Of a stretch of DNA of 64,000 nucleotides, positions 27,347-37,772 are shown piece after piece. The position numbers and the translations under genes were made by a program. Positions within the stretch are counted from its first letter, which is position 1. Each line of letters opens with the position of its first letter. The notes below the pieces were generated by a model, which did no database searches, was not told the DNA's origin, and worked only from the letters and a program-made list of their open reading frames with translations. This stretch comes from Pycnococcus provasolii (taxonomy: Eukaryota > Chlorophyta > Pseudoscourfieldiophyceae > Pseudoscourfieldiales > Pycnococcaceae), in the NCBI GenBank assembly GCA_938743325.2, contig OW568874.1, positions 372,001-436,000 of the forward strand. Direction: 5' to 3'.

Positions 27347-28339
27347 ATGATGACTTCGACTTCGACTTCAACCTCTTCGTCGGTGATGGCCTCATCCTCA
27401 GGACGTCAACGTGCTGCAACGGCGGCGGCGGCTCTCAGAGGAAAGCTCTCCAAACCACGCACATCACGCGTGGGGTCCCGTGGTGGTGGGGCGCAGGATC
27501 ACCTTGTCGCTGGAACGCGCCGAGCGCACGCTGTGCGCGCGCATAGTGGTAGCCTTGATCATGAGGTCAAGTCGTCAGATACGTTTTCCACCAAAGCGAA
27601 ATCTATCCCGCAGTCCGTCGTCTCGACAGCCGCAGGACTCGCATTCGCTTTCGGAACCCTTTTACACGCGCCCGCGGCGAACGCGCTCGACTTTGGGGAT
27701 ATGATGGCGGGCATGAACATGCCAAGCATGCCAAGCATGCCAGCCATGCCGTCTATGTCCATGGGAGGAGAAGAAGAAAGCGGCTCTTCTACTAATCTTG
27801 CCCCAGGCGAACCTGACGCGCCGCACACATCAGCGGAGTGGCTCACCTGGGCCATCGGCAGTGCCGCACCTTCGTACATACGCAAGGATGCGACAATCGT
27901 GAACGGAAACGACGTGCTCAAGACGGGAACGAACGGCTGGACTTGCGTTGCCGCCAACCCGCGACCCGTTCCCGAAGGTGGCTGGCCGAGCGCGCACGAA
28001 GCTATGGGCGTCTGCGGCGACGCCGAGGGCATGAAGTGGATCCAAGCGTTCGTTGGAGGCACGAAGCCTGAGCTCGAGCGCGACACCATCATGTACATGC
28101 TCGCTGGCGACATGGGCGAGGACAACTACAAGCCGATGACGCTGAGCAAGAATGATGCGGGCGAAGGAGCTTGGATTGAGAGCGGCAGCCACGTCATGCT
28201 CATGCCCAAGGATCCCGCGTCCGTGAGTAATTTCCCGGCGGACTTTCAACAGGGAGAACCGTACGTGATGTTTAAGGATACGCCGTACGCGCACGTCATG
28301 ATTCCGACCGGCGAGGGGTACTTCGACTACCAAAAGTAA
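27347..28339 (+). CDS. Predicted thylakoid-lumen protein of unknown function
   Basis: 330 residues from ATG 27347; the longer frame starts only at a GTG. The first ~75 residues are Ser/Thr/Arg-rich (stroma-targeting type). They are followed by a hydrophobic stretch ending in APAANALDF, a thylakoid-transfer signal with an A-x-A cleavage site. A Met/Pro/Ser repeat (MPSMPSMPAMPSMSM) follows. The folded C-terminal domain (about residues 165-330) reads ATIVNGNDVLKTGTNGWTCV, YMLAGDMGEDN, GSHVMLMPKDPASV and KDTPYAHVMIP. I recognise this as resembling a widespread bacterial hypothetical family but cannot assign a reaction. Plastid-lumen placement is inferred from the bipartite presequence. Confidence 0.7.
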   Translation: MMTSTSTSTSSSVMASSSGRQRAATAAAALRGKLSKPRTSRVGSRGGGAQDHLVAGTRRAHAVRAHSGSLDHEVKSSDTFSTKAKSIPQSVVSTAAGLAFAFGTLLHAPAANALDFGDMMAGMNMPSMPSMPAMPSMSMGGEEESGSSTNLAPGEPDAPHTSAEWLTWAIGSAAPSYIRKDATIVNGNDVLKTGTNGWTCVAANPRPVPEGGWPSAHEAMGVCGDAEGMKWIQAFVGGTKPELERDTIMYMLAGDMGEDNYKPMTLSKNDAGEGAWIESGSHVMLMPKDPASVSNFPADFQQGEPYVMFKDTPYAHVMIPTGEGYFDYQK

Positions 28340-28480
28340 TCATATACGCCATCACTGTGTGTGATTTGGGAGAGAGATGCATGCATGTTAACAAAACGAA
28401 ATTCATTCGTCATTTTCACGCTCTACAGTAGTGTACCCTAAGAAGGATTATGGAAGGACTAAGTACACTAAGTCGTAGCT

Positions 28481-28837
28481 TTAGTGCACATACCCGCACG
28501 CGTCCCACACCTCCACGCAAGCGCGCGCTGACGTGTCGACGAGACGCGCGGGCTCAGCCGTGGTCTCGCCGAGCACGAGCGCCGTGCGATTCGTGCCTTC
28601 GAAAGGCGCCCAGCCAGGCTCGCCACCATGCGCGAAGTTGGACCAAGCCTTAATCAATTTCAGGCTCATCGTCCGGGTAATGTAGTGTCCGAACTGTCCG
28701 CAGTTGTAACATTGGATGTGTGACTTATCTTTTGTCTTCGGATTGTCTCTGTTCGGGCGGTTCTGTGTCTGCTGTTTGCGCTGTGGCTTGTGAATGCCTT
28801 TGTTCGTCAGGGGGCAAGTATGCGCGCGCGCGCGCAC
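28481..28837 (-). pseudogene. Retrotransposon gag-type zinc-knuckle fossil
   Basis: A basic stretch followed by CYNCGQFGHY resembles the zinc knuckle of Ty1/copia gag proteins. It is a broken fragment without a neighbouring pol region, and probably old. Confidence 0.4.
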
Positions 28838-29004
28838 TACTTAAGCGTGCTCGAGCTCTCGCGAGCACGCACCGCGCGCCAAAGACATAAACAAGACGAG
28901 TATGCCCGGTCCATCAGGCGCCGACGCCTCGCACGCGCGCTTCGTTCTTCTCTTTCGCCTAGCAGATCGACACCACTTTTCATCTTTCCGAGAAACTCCG
29001 GACC

Positions 29005-29040
29005 CCCCCCCCCCTCCTCCCCCCCCCCCCCCCCCCCCAT
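29005..29040 (+). repeat. Poly-C tracts upstream of RPN5
   Basis: Runs of about 10 and about 20 C separated by TCCTC lie roughly 200 bp before the RPN5 start. A telo-box-like AAACCCTAAAGG lies at about 29108. These may be core promoter features, or simple-sequence slippage. Confidence 0.6.
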
Positions 29041-29240
29041 TACGGAACAGCAAGCAAGGCCGAATCCCCAAGCACCCCCAGGTGCACACACTTCCCCCCC
29101 TTGGCAAAACCCTAAAGGTACGGTCGGGGTGCAAAACCTAAAAAGTTCGTACTCGGTACTGCGAAGTGCGAAGGGACCGGTTTGGCGCGCACTCTCTTTG
29201 TTTGTCATTCCCCGCTCCGCCTGTCCTTGTGTTGTCCATC

Positions 29241-30758
29241 ATGGCGGTTGACGACGACACGCTTCTGGATTCGTCCAGTAGTAAGAAAGATGCGCACGTC
29301 TCCTCCTCCGAGGAACTTGCCGCTCTCGACTTACAGCTGAGCGGTTTAATCAGCTCGGCGTCTTCGTCGCCCAGCTCCCTTTCCACCTCCCTCGAATCGG
29401 CGCTCGCTCTGGAAAAAAAAGCGCGCCTCTCGGCGGATTTAGCACCCACGAAGCGGTGCGCGCTCGCAATCCTGGAGATGTGCTTCAACGCGAAGGACTG
29501 GTCACTCCTCATGGAACACGTCGTGCTTCTATCCAAAAGACGTGCGCAGCTCAAACAAGTCGTCGCGTCGATGGTTCAGAAAGTCATGAACGAGTACCTG
29601 CAGAAAACGCCAAACCTCGAAACGAAGATCAAACTCATCGAGTGCCTGAACGGTGTCGCCGCAGGTAAGATCTTCGTCGAGATGGAACGCGCAAGGCTCA
29701 CGCTGCAGCTGGCGCGCATTCACGAAGAGCAGGGCAAAATCAAGGAGGCTGGGGAAGTGCTCCAAGAGGTGGCTGTAGAGACGTTCGGCGCCATGGCGAA
29801 AACGGAGAAAATCGCCTTCATCCTCGAGCAGGTGCGACTCGCACTCGACAGGCAGGACTACGTGCGCGCGCAGATCCTCAGCCGGAAGGTGTCACACCGG
29901 GCGTTCGCGGACGCCGACGAGAGCAAGGATGCAGAGGGCAAGAAGAAGCTGTCGAGTGTCGTGCAGCCACCGGCGGAGGGAACGCCGTCGCTTCTCGAGC
30001 TCAAGGGCATGTATCATAAGCTGATGATACGGTACTACATGCACGACGACGAGTACCTCGAGGCGTGCAGGCAGTACCAAAGCCTGTACGAGGATGCGCG
30101 CAAGGCTGTCTCCAAAGGTGACGAGGCGAATGCAGACACGATGGAGACGGATGCCGATGCCGAGACGTATTTACCGTACCTGCAGCGCGTTTGCTGGCTC
30201 GTCTGCCTCAGCACGAGTGGGCCGATGCAAAAGAGCTTGCTCGAGCAGACTCGCACCGACAAGGCTGTGCGCGACATGCTGCCCGCGCATCACGAGCTGC
30301 TTACGGCATTCGGAAACGCGGAGGTGATTGGTTGGCCAGAGCTGGATGCCAAGATTTCCAAAGCTCTTGAGAAGGAAATTGTTGTGTTCGGTGCTAAGGG
30401 AAGCGACGTGCGCGAGCGCCGTGTCGGGCATCTCAAGCAGCGCGTCACGGAGCACGGGATTCTGGTGATTGCCAAGTACTACCGGCGAATTACACTCACG
30501 CGAGTTGGAGAGCTGCTCGGCCTGTCCGCATCGGATGCGGAGAAGCGCATCTGCACGATGGTGAACGAGGGCCACATCGCTTGCAAGATTGACCGTGTCG
30601 TGGGTGTCGTGGACTTCGCGACGGCGAAGGGCGAGTCGCCCGCCGCCGTCCTGGATTCCTACGCAGCCTCCGTCCGAGACGTTGTCGGGCTCGTGGAGCG
30701 CAGCTCTCACCAGATCAGCCGTGAGATGCAGCGGCACGGTCTTGCGAGCAAGGCATAG
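29241..30758 (+). CDS. RPN5: 26S proteasome regulatory subunit RPN5 (PSMD12)
   Basis: 505 residues from ATG 29241 (MAVDDDTLLD). RPN5 is a PCI-domain scaffold of the 19S lid. The helical repeat region carries the family signature LSKRRAQLKQVVASMVQKVM, TKIKLIECLNGVAAGKIFVEMERARLT and LARIHEEQGKIKEAGEVLQE. The C-terminal PCI winged helix reads YYRRITLTRVGELLGLSASDAEKRI, then INKxx-type MVNEGHIACKIDRVVGVVDF. The closing helix (SHQISREMQR) would enter the lid helical bundle. Length is slightly above the usual ~450 because of a Ser-rich N-terminus and an insertion (DESKDAEGKKKLSS) near residue 230. It is convergent with TBCE, 154 bp apart. Confidence 0.92.
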   Translation: MAVDDDTLLDSSSSKKDAHVSSSEELAALDLQLSGLISSASSSPSSLSTSLESALALEKKARLSADLAPTKRCALAILEMCFNAKDWSLLMEHVVLLSKRRAQLKQVVASMVQKVMNEYLQKTPNLETKIKLIECLNGVAAGKIFVEMERARLTLQLARIHEEQGKIKEAGEVLQEVAVETFGAMAKTEKIAFILEQVRLALDRQDYVRAQILSRKVSHRAFADADESKDAEGKKKLSSVVQPPAEGTPSLLELKGMYHKLMIRYYMHDDEYLEACRQYQSLYEDARKAVSKGDEANADTMETDADAETYLPYLQRVCWLVCLSTSGPMQKSLLEQTRTDKAVRDMLPAHHELLTAFGNAEVIGWPELDAKISKALEKEIVVFGAKGSDVRERRVGHLKQRVTEHGILVIAKYYRRITLTRVGELLGLSASDAEKRICTMVNEGHIACKIDRVVGVVDFATAKGESPAAVLDSYAASVRDVVGLVERSSHQISREMQRHGLASKA

Positions 30759-30911
30759 AAGGAAGTGCACGCGAAAACCTAAGATTGCTCTTTCAGTAAT
30801 TGAACGTGAGTCACTTTGTCCAGCGGTCGTCCATTCACACCACTCTCATTCACCATCCCGAGTAGTCGCGTGTTGTCATGTGAAGAAGAAAAAACATTTT
30901 TATGGTTGATG

Positions 30912-32639
30912 TTACTCCGTCTCGTCGACTAGGATTTCGCTTCCTTCCAAAAGTCCCGCGCCGCGCAGGTCTTCGTCGTCGTCGGCATGCGCGAGCGGCT
31001 CTGGTACTGGCTGTCCAGGAGCTTTGGCAAACAGACGCAGGTCTGCATCCGCCTCAAGGCGAAACATTTTGCGGCACATCGCCTTCACCTTGTGCAGCGA
31101 CGTGGATGCCGGCAGCCGCTTTTCAAACGGCCGCGTCTCGCCCGCGCGCGCGCTCACACACGTGAATCGTAGCGCCATGAGCTCAGCCGCGAGCGCGCCG
31201 ACACCACCGCCATTTGCTGCCGCGGCTGCCGCATCACTCGCAAATGCGCGCGGATCAAGGTCGTGCGCCGCGCACAGTGCGGCATAACGAGGATGGGATG
31301 TCGCCGCGGCGGCGAGCGCCGCGTCGGCATCCTTCACCGTGCCGCTTGCAACCATCTCCGCAAGTTCTCTGCTCACCGCGCGCGCGTATCGCATTTCCGC
31401 ATCGCGCCGCTCGCTGGTGCGTACGGTCGACCCATTCAGACGCGCAAGACGTGAGATACGAGCAACCGCGGCACTCCGCGCGACGGTCGCGGGTGCGCCA
31501 CCCCACGGATTATCGCTGAGGCGCGCCTCCTCGAGCTTCGGATAGGTGTCGAGCGCATCCAGGCATGCCCAGTCCGCGAGCGCGTTGCGGCCAACCAGCA
31601 GGCTTTCGAGAGAAGCGAGGCATCCTTGCTGAAATGGCGCCACGGATGCGAACTGATTCCCGTTGGCGCTGAGGCGAACGAGATGTGGAAATGCGGCGTG
31701 CGCTTGAACGGCAACGTCGTTCCAGTCTGACAATGCGTTGTCGTCGAGGTTTAGGACGCGAACGCCCGTGTGAGGCGCCAGCTCTTCGCCGCCGTCGAGC
31801 TGCAGGGTAGACCATCCATTCGCGCAGAGGTGCAGTTCCTCCAACTGCGGGCAGGATGCACATATAGCACGTGCGCCACACCACGTGACACGTGGGCACG
31901 TGTTTAGCACAAGCACGCGAAGCGTGGCAAAGGTGGGTGCTGTCATCGGCGCCGGCGTCGGAACGTGCATGAGCGGCGCTCGGCTGACATTGAGCGTTTC
32001 CAGTCGCACGAGCTCCGCCGCTATAGGCGTCACATCGACCCACCAGTCGCTGAAGAGCCCTCCCGACGCGTCGAGCTCCGCCAGGTTGGGCGCCGCCGCC
32101 GCGAGCGATCCGGGCGGTTCACACGCGTATCCGACGTTTGCGTCGGGTACGAACGCGCCTCGCAGCGCCGCGACGTCGTCGAACCTCCTCGCCACCTCGT
32201 CTCTTCCTACGAAGTCAACGGGTACCTGCTGCTCCGACGATGTGAGCACGTGCATATTTTGACTGTCTTGGTCACTGAGAGACTGCGCTTGCGTATTTTC
32301 GTCGTCCGATGCTGGCGCGGGCGCCAGAGCGCCCTCCTGATCTGCAGGGTCCGTACATCTGTACCTCGCGACGACAGCTTCAAGCACGCTGATAATGCGT
32401 ATAACTTTCTTCGGTCGCACGAGCGACGCCGCGTTGACCGCAGAGGGGTGAGTGACGCATGTGAAGTACGTGGTACCATCGACGGTGCCGTTGTGACGAC
32501 CACGCGAGGGGTCGTCGTACTCGACACCGAGGTAAATCCCTGTGTGGTTTGTGACAGGTCCGACGTACCGCACGGAAGCTAGGTACAAGGAGTCTACGAG
32601 CACACGCGTGCCCACGCTCATGCCACGGGAGGACGCCAT
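30912..32639 (-). CDS. TBCE: Tubulin-folding cofactor E (TBCE)
   Basis: 575 residues from ATG 32639 (MASSRGMSVG). Domains in order: an N-terminal CAP-Gly domain (RYVGPVTNHTGIYLGVEYDDPSRGRHNG, with the GxxxGVEYD core), a central leucine-rich repeat region (LEELHLCANGWSTL, VRVLNLDDNALSDW, LEEARLSDNPW) and a C-terminal ubiquitin-like domain (LPASTSLHKVKAMCRKMFRL). This order is specific to TBCE, which binds alpha-tubulin and assembles the cofactor complex that releases alpha/beta-tubulin dimers. An Asp/Glu/Gln-rich linker follows the CAP-Gly domain. It is divergent from RecQ, with retroelement debris between them. Confidence 0.9.
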   Translation of the reverse strand: MASSRGMSVGTRVLVDSLYLASVRYVGPVTNHTGIYLGVEYDDPSRGRHNGTVDGTTYFTCVTHPSAVNAASLVRPKKVIRIISVLEAVVARYRCTDPADQEGALAPAPASDDENTQAQSLSDQDSQNMHVLTSSEQQVPVDFVGRDEVARRFDDVAALRGAFVPDANVGYACEPPGSLAAAAPNLAELDASGGLFSDWWVDVTPIAAELVRLETLNVSRAPLMHVPTPAPMTAPTFATLRVLVLNTCPRVTWCGARAICASCPQLEELHLCANGWSTLQLDGGEELAPHTGVRVLNLDDNALSDWNDVAVQAHAAFPHLVRLSANGNQFASVAPFQQGCLASLESLLVGRNALADWACLDALDTYPKLEEARLSDNPWGGAPATVARSAAVARISRLARLNGSTVRTSERRDAEMRYARAVSRELAEMVASGTVKDADAALAAAATSHPRYAALCAAHDLDPRAFASDAAAAAANGGGVGALAAELMALRFTCVSARAGETRPFEKRLPASTSLHKVKAMCRKMFRLEADADLRLFAKAPGQPVPEPLAHADDDEDLRGAGLLEGSEILVDETE

Positions 32640-32724
32640 CACGGGTTGGGAATTGTGCGATCCACACAATTGGAAAATGATTGGGGTGCGCGGGAACAGG
32701 GTTTCTTTGGACCTTTTTCTACCG

Positions 32725-32730
32725 GGATCC
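32725..32730. promoter_or_regulatory. CGGGATCCCC motif upstream of TBCE
   Basis: The GGATCC core is about 88 bp before ATG 32639. A TAACCCTAACCCTAAC telomere-like run lies 40 bp farther upstream at 32771-32786. Confidence 0.35.
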
Positions 32731-32839
32731 CCTCCAAGGTCCAGGGAAGGGGCCGCGGACTTGGCCGGGTAACCCTAACCCTAACGGGCCTGACCCTAAT
32801 GCTGACTGAAACCGTTTCGGACTTTGTGCTTTCAGTTTT

Positions 32840-33695
32840 GGTCAAGAAAACTGAGGCTCCATTCGAGACATGAAGCGCTTGAACCCTGTCCCAGCAAAAA
32901 TATTGAACGGCATGAGGTCCAACGCGCACCAAAGCACGAATTCCCTATTCAAGGAATGCCTGTCCATACCGGCACTCGACCGAGTGTATGGAGCTAGAGA
33001 AGTGTGGCTGAGCTTCGGTTTCAGCTTTGACAGCGTCCACACGTAGCGTTTTCTTGTGTCGTTGTGCCCGTCTAGACTGACTGTCATTCTGCCCGGCGTC
33101 GACCGGCACAATTCTGCAGCAGAAGAAGAAGACTTGCAGGAGCACGATGAGGTTCGCGTAGTTCCAAGTAGTCAGTGCGTCCTCCTCAGGCGCGAAGTAC
33201 CGAGTTATTCTCTCGCGCTCTTCCACGTCGTTCAGCTCGGGGTTCTGCGTATAACGCGCTTGCTTTGCCATGGAACAGTCAACGGGCGCTTCAGGAACAG
33301 CGGCGCATCGCACGCGCTTGTTCCCATTGTTGCGCGCGTGCACGTGTAGCCAGCCCATATCCACAGCTGGTCCTTCAGGTCTCCCAGCGTGTAGGCCGCG
33401 CTGCCGAGCTGCTCGACGATGTCAGCGCGCAAGTCCTTCAGCGCCCGCGTCCTTCAGTGCTCGCGTCTTGCAACGCGTCAACAAACGACGGAAAATCGTG
33501 CACGCCCGCGAACGGTTGAGCACGCACCGCCGACAGTATGGCGGCCACCCCGCCCGCCTCGACGATGCGTCGTGTGTTCTCATCGGGGAGAACACACAAG
33601 GACGCAAGTGTCGCGATCGCGGATGTGTCGGGTCCGCAGCTGGATGTCGTTCACGTCCAAGAAGATCCAAATGAGTTTGCGCAGCTCTGCCATTG
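32840..33695 (-). pseudogene. Degraded retroelement debris
   Basis: Minus-strand pieces such as ELRKLIWIFLDVNDIQLRTR resemble the RNase H tail of a retrotransposon pol protein. Further pieces (LGDLKDQLWIWAGYTCTRA, NYANLIVLLQVFFFCC) also look like remnants of element-encoded protein. The family cannot be fixed. The copy is old and heavily broken. Confidence 0.3.
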
Positions 33696-33979
33696 TATTG
33701 TATCAAAAATCTTCTCTTCTCGCGAGCTTGAGGACCATCAAGCAGGTCCAAGGGACTCTGTCCAAGTGTGCATCCCGGGCCCTCGTGAAAACGGGACCCA
33801 GTTTCGCGGGGGCCGGCCCGCCTGCTTTGCCTTTGCGCGCGCGCCGTCTGCTTTCCCCCTCCCCTCCCCTCCCCCTCATTCGAACATCGCGGTGACAGAG
33901 GTGCCCATTCGTATTTTTTAATACAGTTTACCTGCTCTCAGTACCTTTACCGTGAGTAGTCGTTGAGTAGTCGTTGAGT

Positions 33980-34357
33980 ATGTCGTACGCGGGCTTCACG
34001 TACGGTCTGGCGCGCTCACGGCACGTGAGCGGTGGTGGTGTTGAGTGTGGTGGTGGTGGTGGTGGTGGTGCGTCCACGGGCGGCGGCTTCGCTGGTGGTG
34101 CGCCGTGCTCAAGGGAACAGGCCAGCGCGCTCGTGGCCAAGGCATTCCAACACGCTGACACAGCCGCGAACGCCGCAAACGCCAAGAAAGCATATGACGT
34201 GCTACGTCGAACCAAAAACGCCGTGGTGCCGCCAGACGACGCGATGAAACCTGTCGTCAAGCAGAAGACGATCGCAAAGGTGGCGAACCAACACACGACG
34301 AACCATGCCGGTGCCATGCTCAACGGGTCGGCTCTACCGTCGAAGTGGCAAGCGCCA

Positions 34358-34390
<33 letters not shown>

Positions 34391-36782
34391 GATGGTGCTG
34401 GTGCAGGTGGTGAAGGCAGCAAGCACCAGCCACAGTCGACGTTTCCGCGAACGCAGCCGGCGGGGACGACGAGCGGCACAGGCGCGTACACCCAGCACAT
34501 GCAGCAACCCCAACCCTACGTTCAGCCGCAGCCTTATGCTCCTCCTCAAATGCAGCAGTACAAGCAAAGTGAATTTTCACAGCAACAGCACCACATGCAA
34601 CAGCCACCACCAACGACCACGACCATGCAGCCGCCCACCACCTTCCACCAGCCCTACGCTCAGCCGCAGCCTTATGCTCCTCCTCAAATGCAGCAGTACA
34701 AGCAAAGTGAATTTTCACAGCAACAGCACCACATGCAACAGCCACCACCAACGACCACGACCATGCAGCCGCCCACCACCTTCCACCAGCCCTACGCTCA
34801 GCCACCTCCTCCTCAAGTACCACCACATTCTTCATACCAGCACCAGCAGTACGCTCAGCCACCTCCTCCTCAAGCGCAAACGTCATACCAGCACCAGCAA
34901 GGTGGCGGTCGCTCGTCGTTCGCACCTCCTCCACTGAAAGAGACGAGCGCCTCGTGGGACCGCGCGGGCTTCGAGTGGGATGACACGATCATGCGACGGA
35001 ATCTCGAGGTGTTTGGCAATCGCTCGTTTCGACCAGGCCAGCGCGGCGCCATTAATTGCGCGCTGGCTGGCCACGACGCGCTCGTGCTTCTACCCACCGG
35101 CGGGGGAAAGAGCCTCTGCTACCAACTGCCCGCCGTGTGCGACAACACCGGAGATCTTACAGTTGTCGTGTCGCCTCTCATCTCGCTCATCCAGGACCAG
35201 GTGTCGCAGATCAAGATGCTTGGCATTCCCTGCGAGACTTTCGGGCGGTCGTACGGCGGCGGAAATCAAGACATGGAGCACGGCCGGAGGCTTGCAACCG
35301 CACTTCGCGCGGGTAGCGCAGAGTGCCCACGCCTGCTTTACGTGACACCCGAAAAGCTCGCACACTCCAACTTCGCGTGCAGCATTCTCGAGCACGTGCA
35401 TGCCGAGGGGCGGCTCAAGCGCATCGTCATCGACGAGGCGCACTGCGTGTCTCAGTGGGGCCACGACTTCCGACCTGACTACGTCGCGCTAGGCCCGCTC
35501 GTGCGGCAGCGCTTCCCCGGCGTGCCGATGCTCGCCTTCACCGCCACGGCGACGCCTCGCGTACAGGCTGACATCGTGCTGGCACTCCGTCTGGGGCGGT
35601 GCAATGGAGGCGTGGCATGCGACCCGCAGCGGCGAAGCCTGCCGCCAAGCCTGGGCGCACTCGATGCTTGCGCCTTCTTCAAGACGAGCTTCCACCGTCC
35701 TAATCTGCGCTACGAGGTGATCAAGAAGGGCAAGAAGAAGGACGTTGAGTCGCTTCTGAAGGAGCTCATCACCGGGCGCTACGTGTACGCCTCAGGACCC
35801 AACAGGGGGCGCGTGCAGTCTGGCCTGGTGTACTGCATGTCCAAGGCTGAGTGCGAACGCATCGCCGCTCTCATCGGCACGTGGTGCGACAAATCAGGAA
35901 GGCGCATCCGCGCGGCGCACTACCACGCGGGCATGAATCCTGACGAGCGCGAGGATGTGCAGCGCCGCTGGAGCTGCGACGAGATCACCGTCGTCGTGGC
36001 GACTGTTGCCTTTGGCATGGGAATCAACAAGCCGGATGTTCGCTTCGTCATTCACCACAGCCTCGCGAAGTCGATCGAGGCGTACCACCAGGAGAGCGGC
36101 CGTGCCGGGCGCGATGGCAAGGAGGCTGAGTGCGTGCTCCTGTACTCGTGGGGCGACGTGCGCGTCGGCGAGCTGCTGATTTCCAAGACTCCCGACGGCG
36201 CGCCGATGTCCTCCATGACTCCCGCGGCACGGCAGGTGATGGAGCAGCACCGCGACGCGCTGCGTCACATGGCCCGCTACGCTGACGACGAGTTCACGTG
36301 CCGCATTGAGGCGCTCATACGTCATCTCGGCGAGTCGTTCGACGCAAGTCAGCTTTGCCGAGGTCGCTGCGACGTTTGCCGTCGAGGCGACACGGGCGTA
36401 GACGTGGACGTCACGGACTACGCGCGCATGGCCGTGGAGCTGGTGCGCAGCTCTGCGCGCCCGTACAATAACACGACGGACTGGAGCGTGAGCCATTTCA
36501 CGACAGTGTTCAAGGGCGGCAACACCAAGGAGGTTCGGCAGAAGGGCGACGACGGGAACGCATTGTTTGGGTGCGGCAAGTCGATGGACCGCAAGCAGGT
36601 GGATGTGATGATCCGAAAGCTACTTCTCGTCGGCGCACTCGTCGAGCACGTCTCGAGGCGCAACATGCCAGGTGGCGATGGTTGGGCAGTGACCACTACG
36701 TCAATTGGTTACGATCCACGCAACGACGTGGTTCAGCGCCTACAATCTCGAGACAACAGCTTCCGATTCACAGTTCGTGTCA

Positions 36783-36831
<49 letters not shown>

Positions 36832-37387
36832 GGCTAGTGCAGGTGCAGGTGCAGGTGCAGGTGCAGGTGGCAAGGAGAACCAAGTTTCGGCGCCAGCGGC
36901 GAAGCGAAGCCGTGCCCTTGGCGTCAATTTATCTGCTGTGGGCCCTCCACCACCAGCACCACCAGCACCACAGCAACGCCAGGCACATCGACTTCCACCA
37001 CCTCCTCCGGCGAAGCAGGTGGCAATGAGTCACGATCGGCGCGCGCCGGCCCTTTCTTCCTTCGCGCTTGGTGAAGAGCAGCGTGAGGCGCGCCTTCACA
37101 CGCTTCTTACGACGCGCCGTCAAGAGGAGTGGGATCGCATGGTGGAGAATGTCACTTCGCTGGGTGGAGTAGCGCCAACGGGCAATCCAACGCACATGAT
37201 GCCGAATCACACGCTCCACACGATCGTCGAGCGTCGGTACGAGCTGCTTCGCGAGCGCGCGAATATCATGTGCAACGGCGGCGAGTCCAAGTTTAGCGAG
37301 ATTGTTCCTGGCTGGTCGATGCAGCAGGCGAAGAATGGCCGCCACTGGATATTCGAGTGCCTCGAAAAGGCGATGGAGGCTGCCTAA
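33980..37387 (+). CDS. RecQ-family DNA helicase with a long Gln/Pro-rich N-terminus
   Basis: 1135 residues from ATG 33980. The first ~320 residues are low-complexity: poly-Gly, then QPYAPPQMQQYKQSEF repeats from a 138-bp (46-codon) perfect tandem duplication. The helicase core follows: FRPGQRGAINCAL (motif 0), LLPTGGGKSLCYQ (Walker A, near 370), DEAHCVSQWGHDFRPDY (motif II near 485, with the RecQ aromatic loop), FTATATPRVQ (III), VATVAFGMGINKPDVRFVIHH (V) and YHQESGRAGRDG (VI). The RecQ zinc-binding subdomain appears as CRIEALIRHLGE, then CRGRCDVCRRG. A winged-helix RQC region follows. After poly-Gly and poly-Pro linkers, the C-terminal ~110 residues (TPHxx-free, HTIVERRYELLRERANIM) are conserved-looking but not clearly HRDC. 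Likely a BLM/Sgs1-type role in recombination and fork repair. Confidence 0.9.
34523..34798 (+). repeat. 138-bp perfect tandem duplication in the RecQ coding sequence
   Basis: Two copies of a 138-bp unit (starts CAGCCGCAGCCTTATGC; second copy at 34661) encode a duplicated 46-residue Gln/Pro segment in frame. I see no differences between copies, which indicates a recent event. Confidence 0.9.
36784..36865 (+). repeat. GGC microsatellite and GGTGCA minisatellite coding for poly-Gly and Ala-Gly
   Basis: About 16 GGC triplets (36784-36832) followed by GGTGCAGGTGCAGG hexamer repeats lie in frame inside RecQ, between the RQC region and the C-terminal segment. A shorter GGC run is at 34362-34385. 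Confidence 0.95.
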
Positions 37388-37428
37388 TCTGTTACTACTT
37401 ACTACTACTACTACACCAGCCAACCCTA

Positions 37429-37433
37429 TGTAA
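37429..37433 (+). terminator. TGTAA polyadenylation signal of RecQ
   Basis: TGTAA begins about 42 nt after the RecQ stop. Confidence 0.45.
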
Positions 37434-37444
37434 TCATGTTCAAA

Positions 37445-37772
37445 AAACATTTTTTTTATAGTAGAAGGGCCTAGCATAGCTTTCACTTGCTTGTTTGACG
37501 CATCGACATTCATCTGTTGAAGTGTAGCTTTGAGAGCCTGTACTTGTGAACTGCCCGTGCCTTTCCTATCCGTTGTCGTCTTGCCATCACGCACTGCTTT
37601 TTCCTCTTCAGCAAGATATTCACGACGTAGCATATCACAGAGATCGCGAAATCCCGTTCGCGTTGGATTTTCCTTGTATGCACATGAGCGTCGTCGACTC
37701 GTCGTTCCGCAATCTGCGCACGCCAAACTCCAGCCAATGTATTGTAGGTAGTCAGCATGCCTGTCAGCACAT
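37445..37772 (-). other. Coding-like segment with foreign codon use, unknown
   Basis: A minus-strand frame reads HADYLQYIGWSLACADCG, RRRSCAYKENPTRTGFRD, LCDMLRREYLAEEEKAV and VQALKATLQQMNVDASNKQ. This is a protein-like sequence with a CxxC pair, but its codons end in A or T far more often than those of neighbouring genes. There is no start codon, and the frame then runs antisense into RecQ. It is probably the tail of a mobile-element protein. I cannot name the family. Confidence 0.25.

Noticed and set aside
36929-37444. Minus-strand ORF continuing antisense through the RecQ 3' end
   Set aside because: It overlaps the well-supported RecQ coding region and its translation there has no features.
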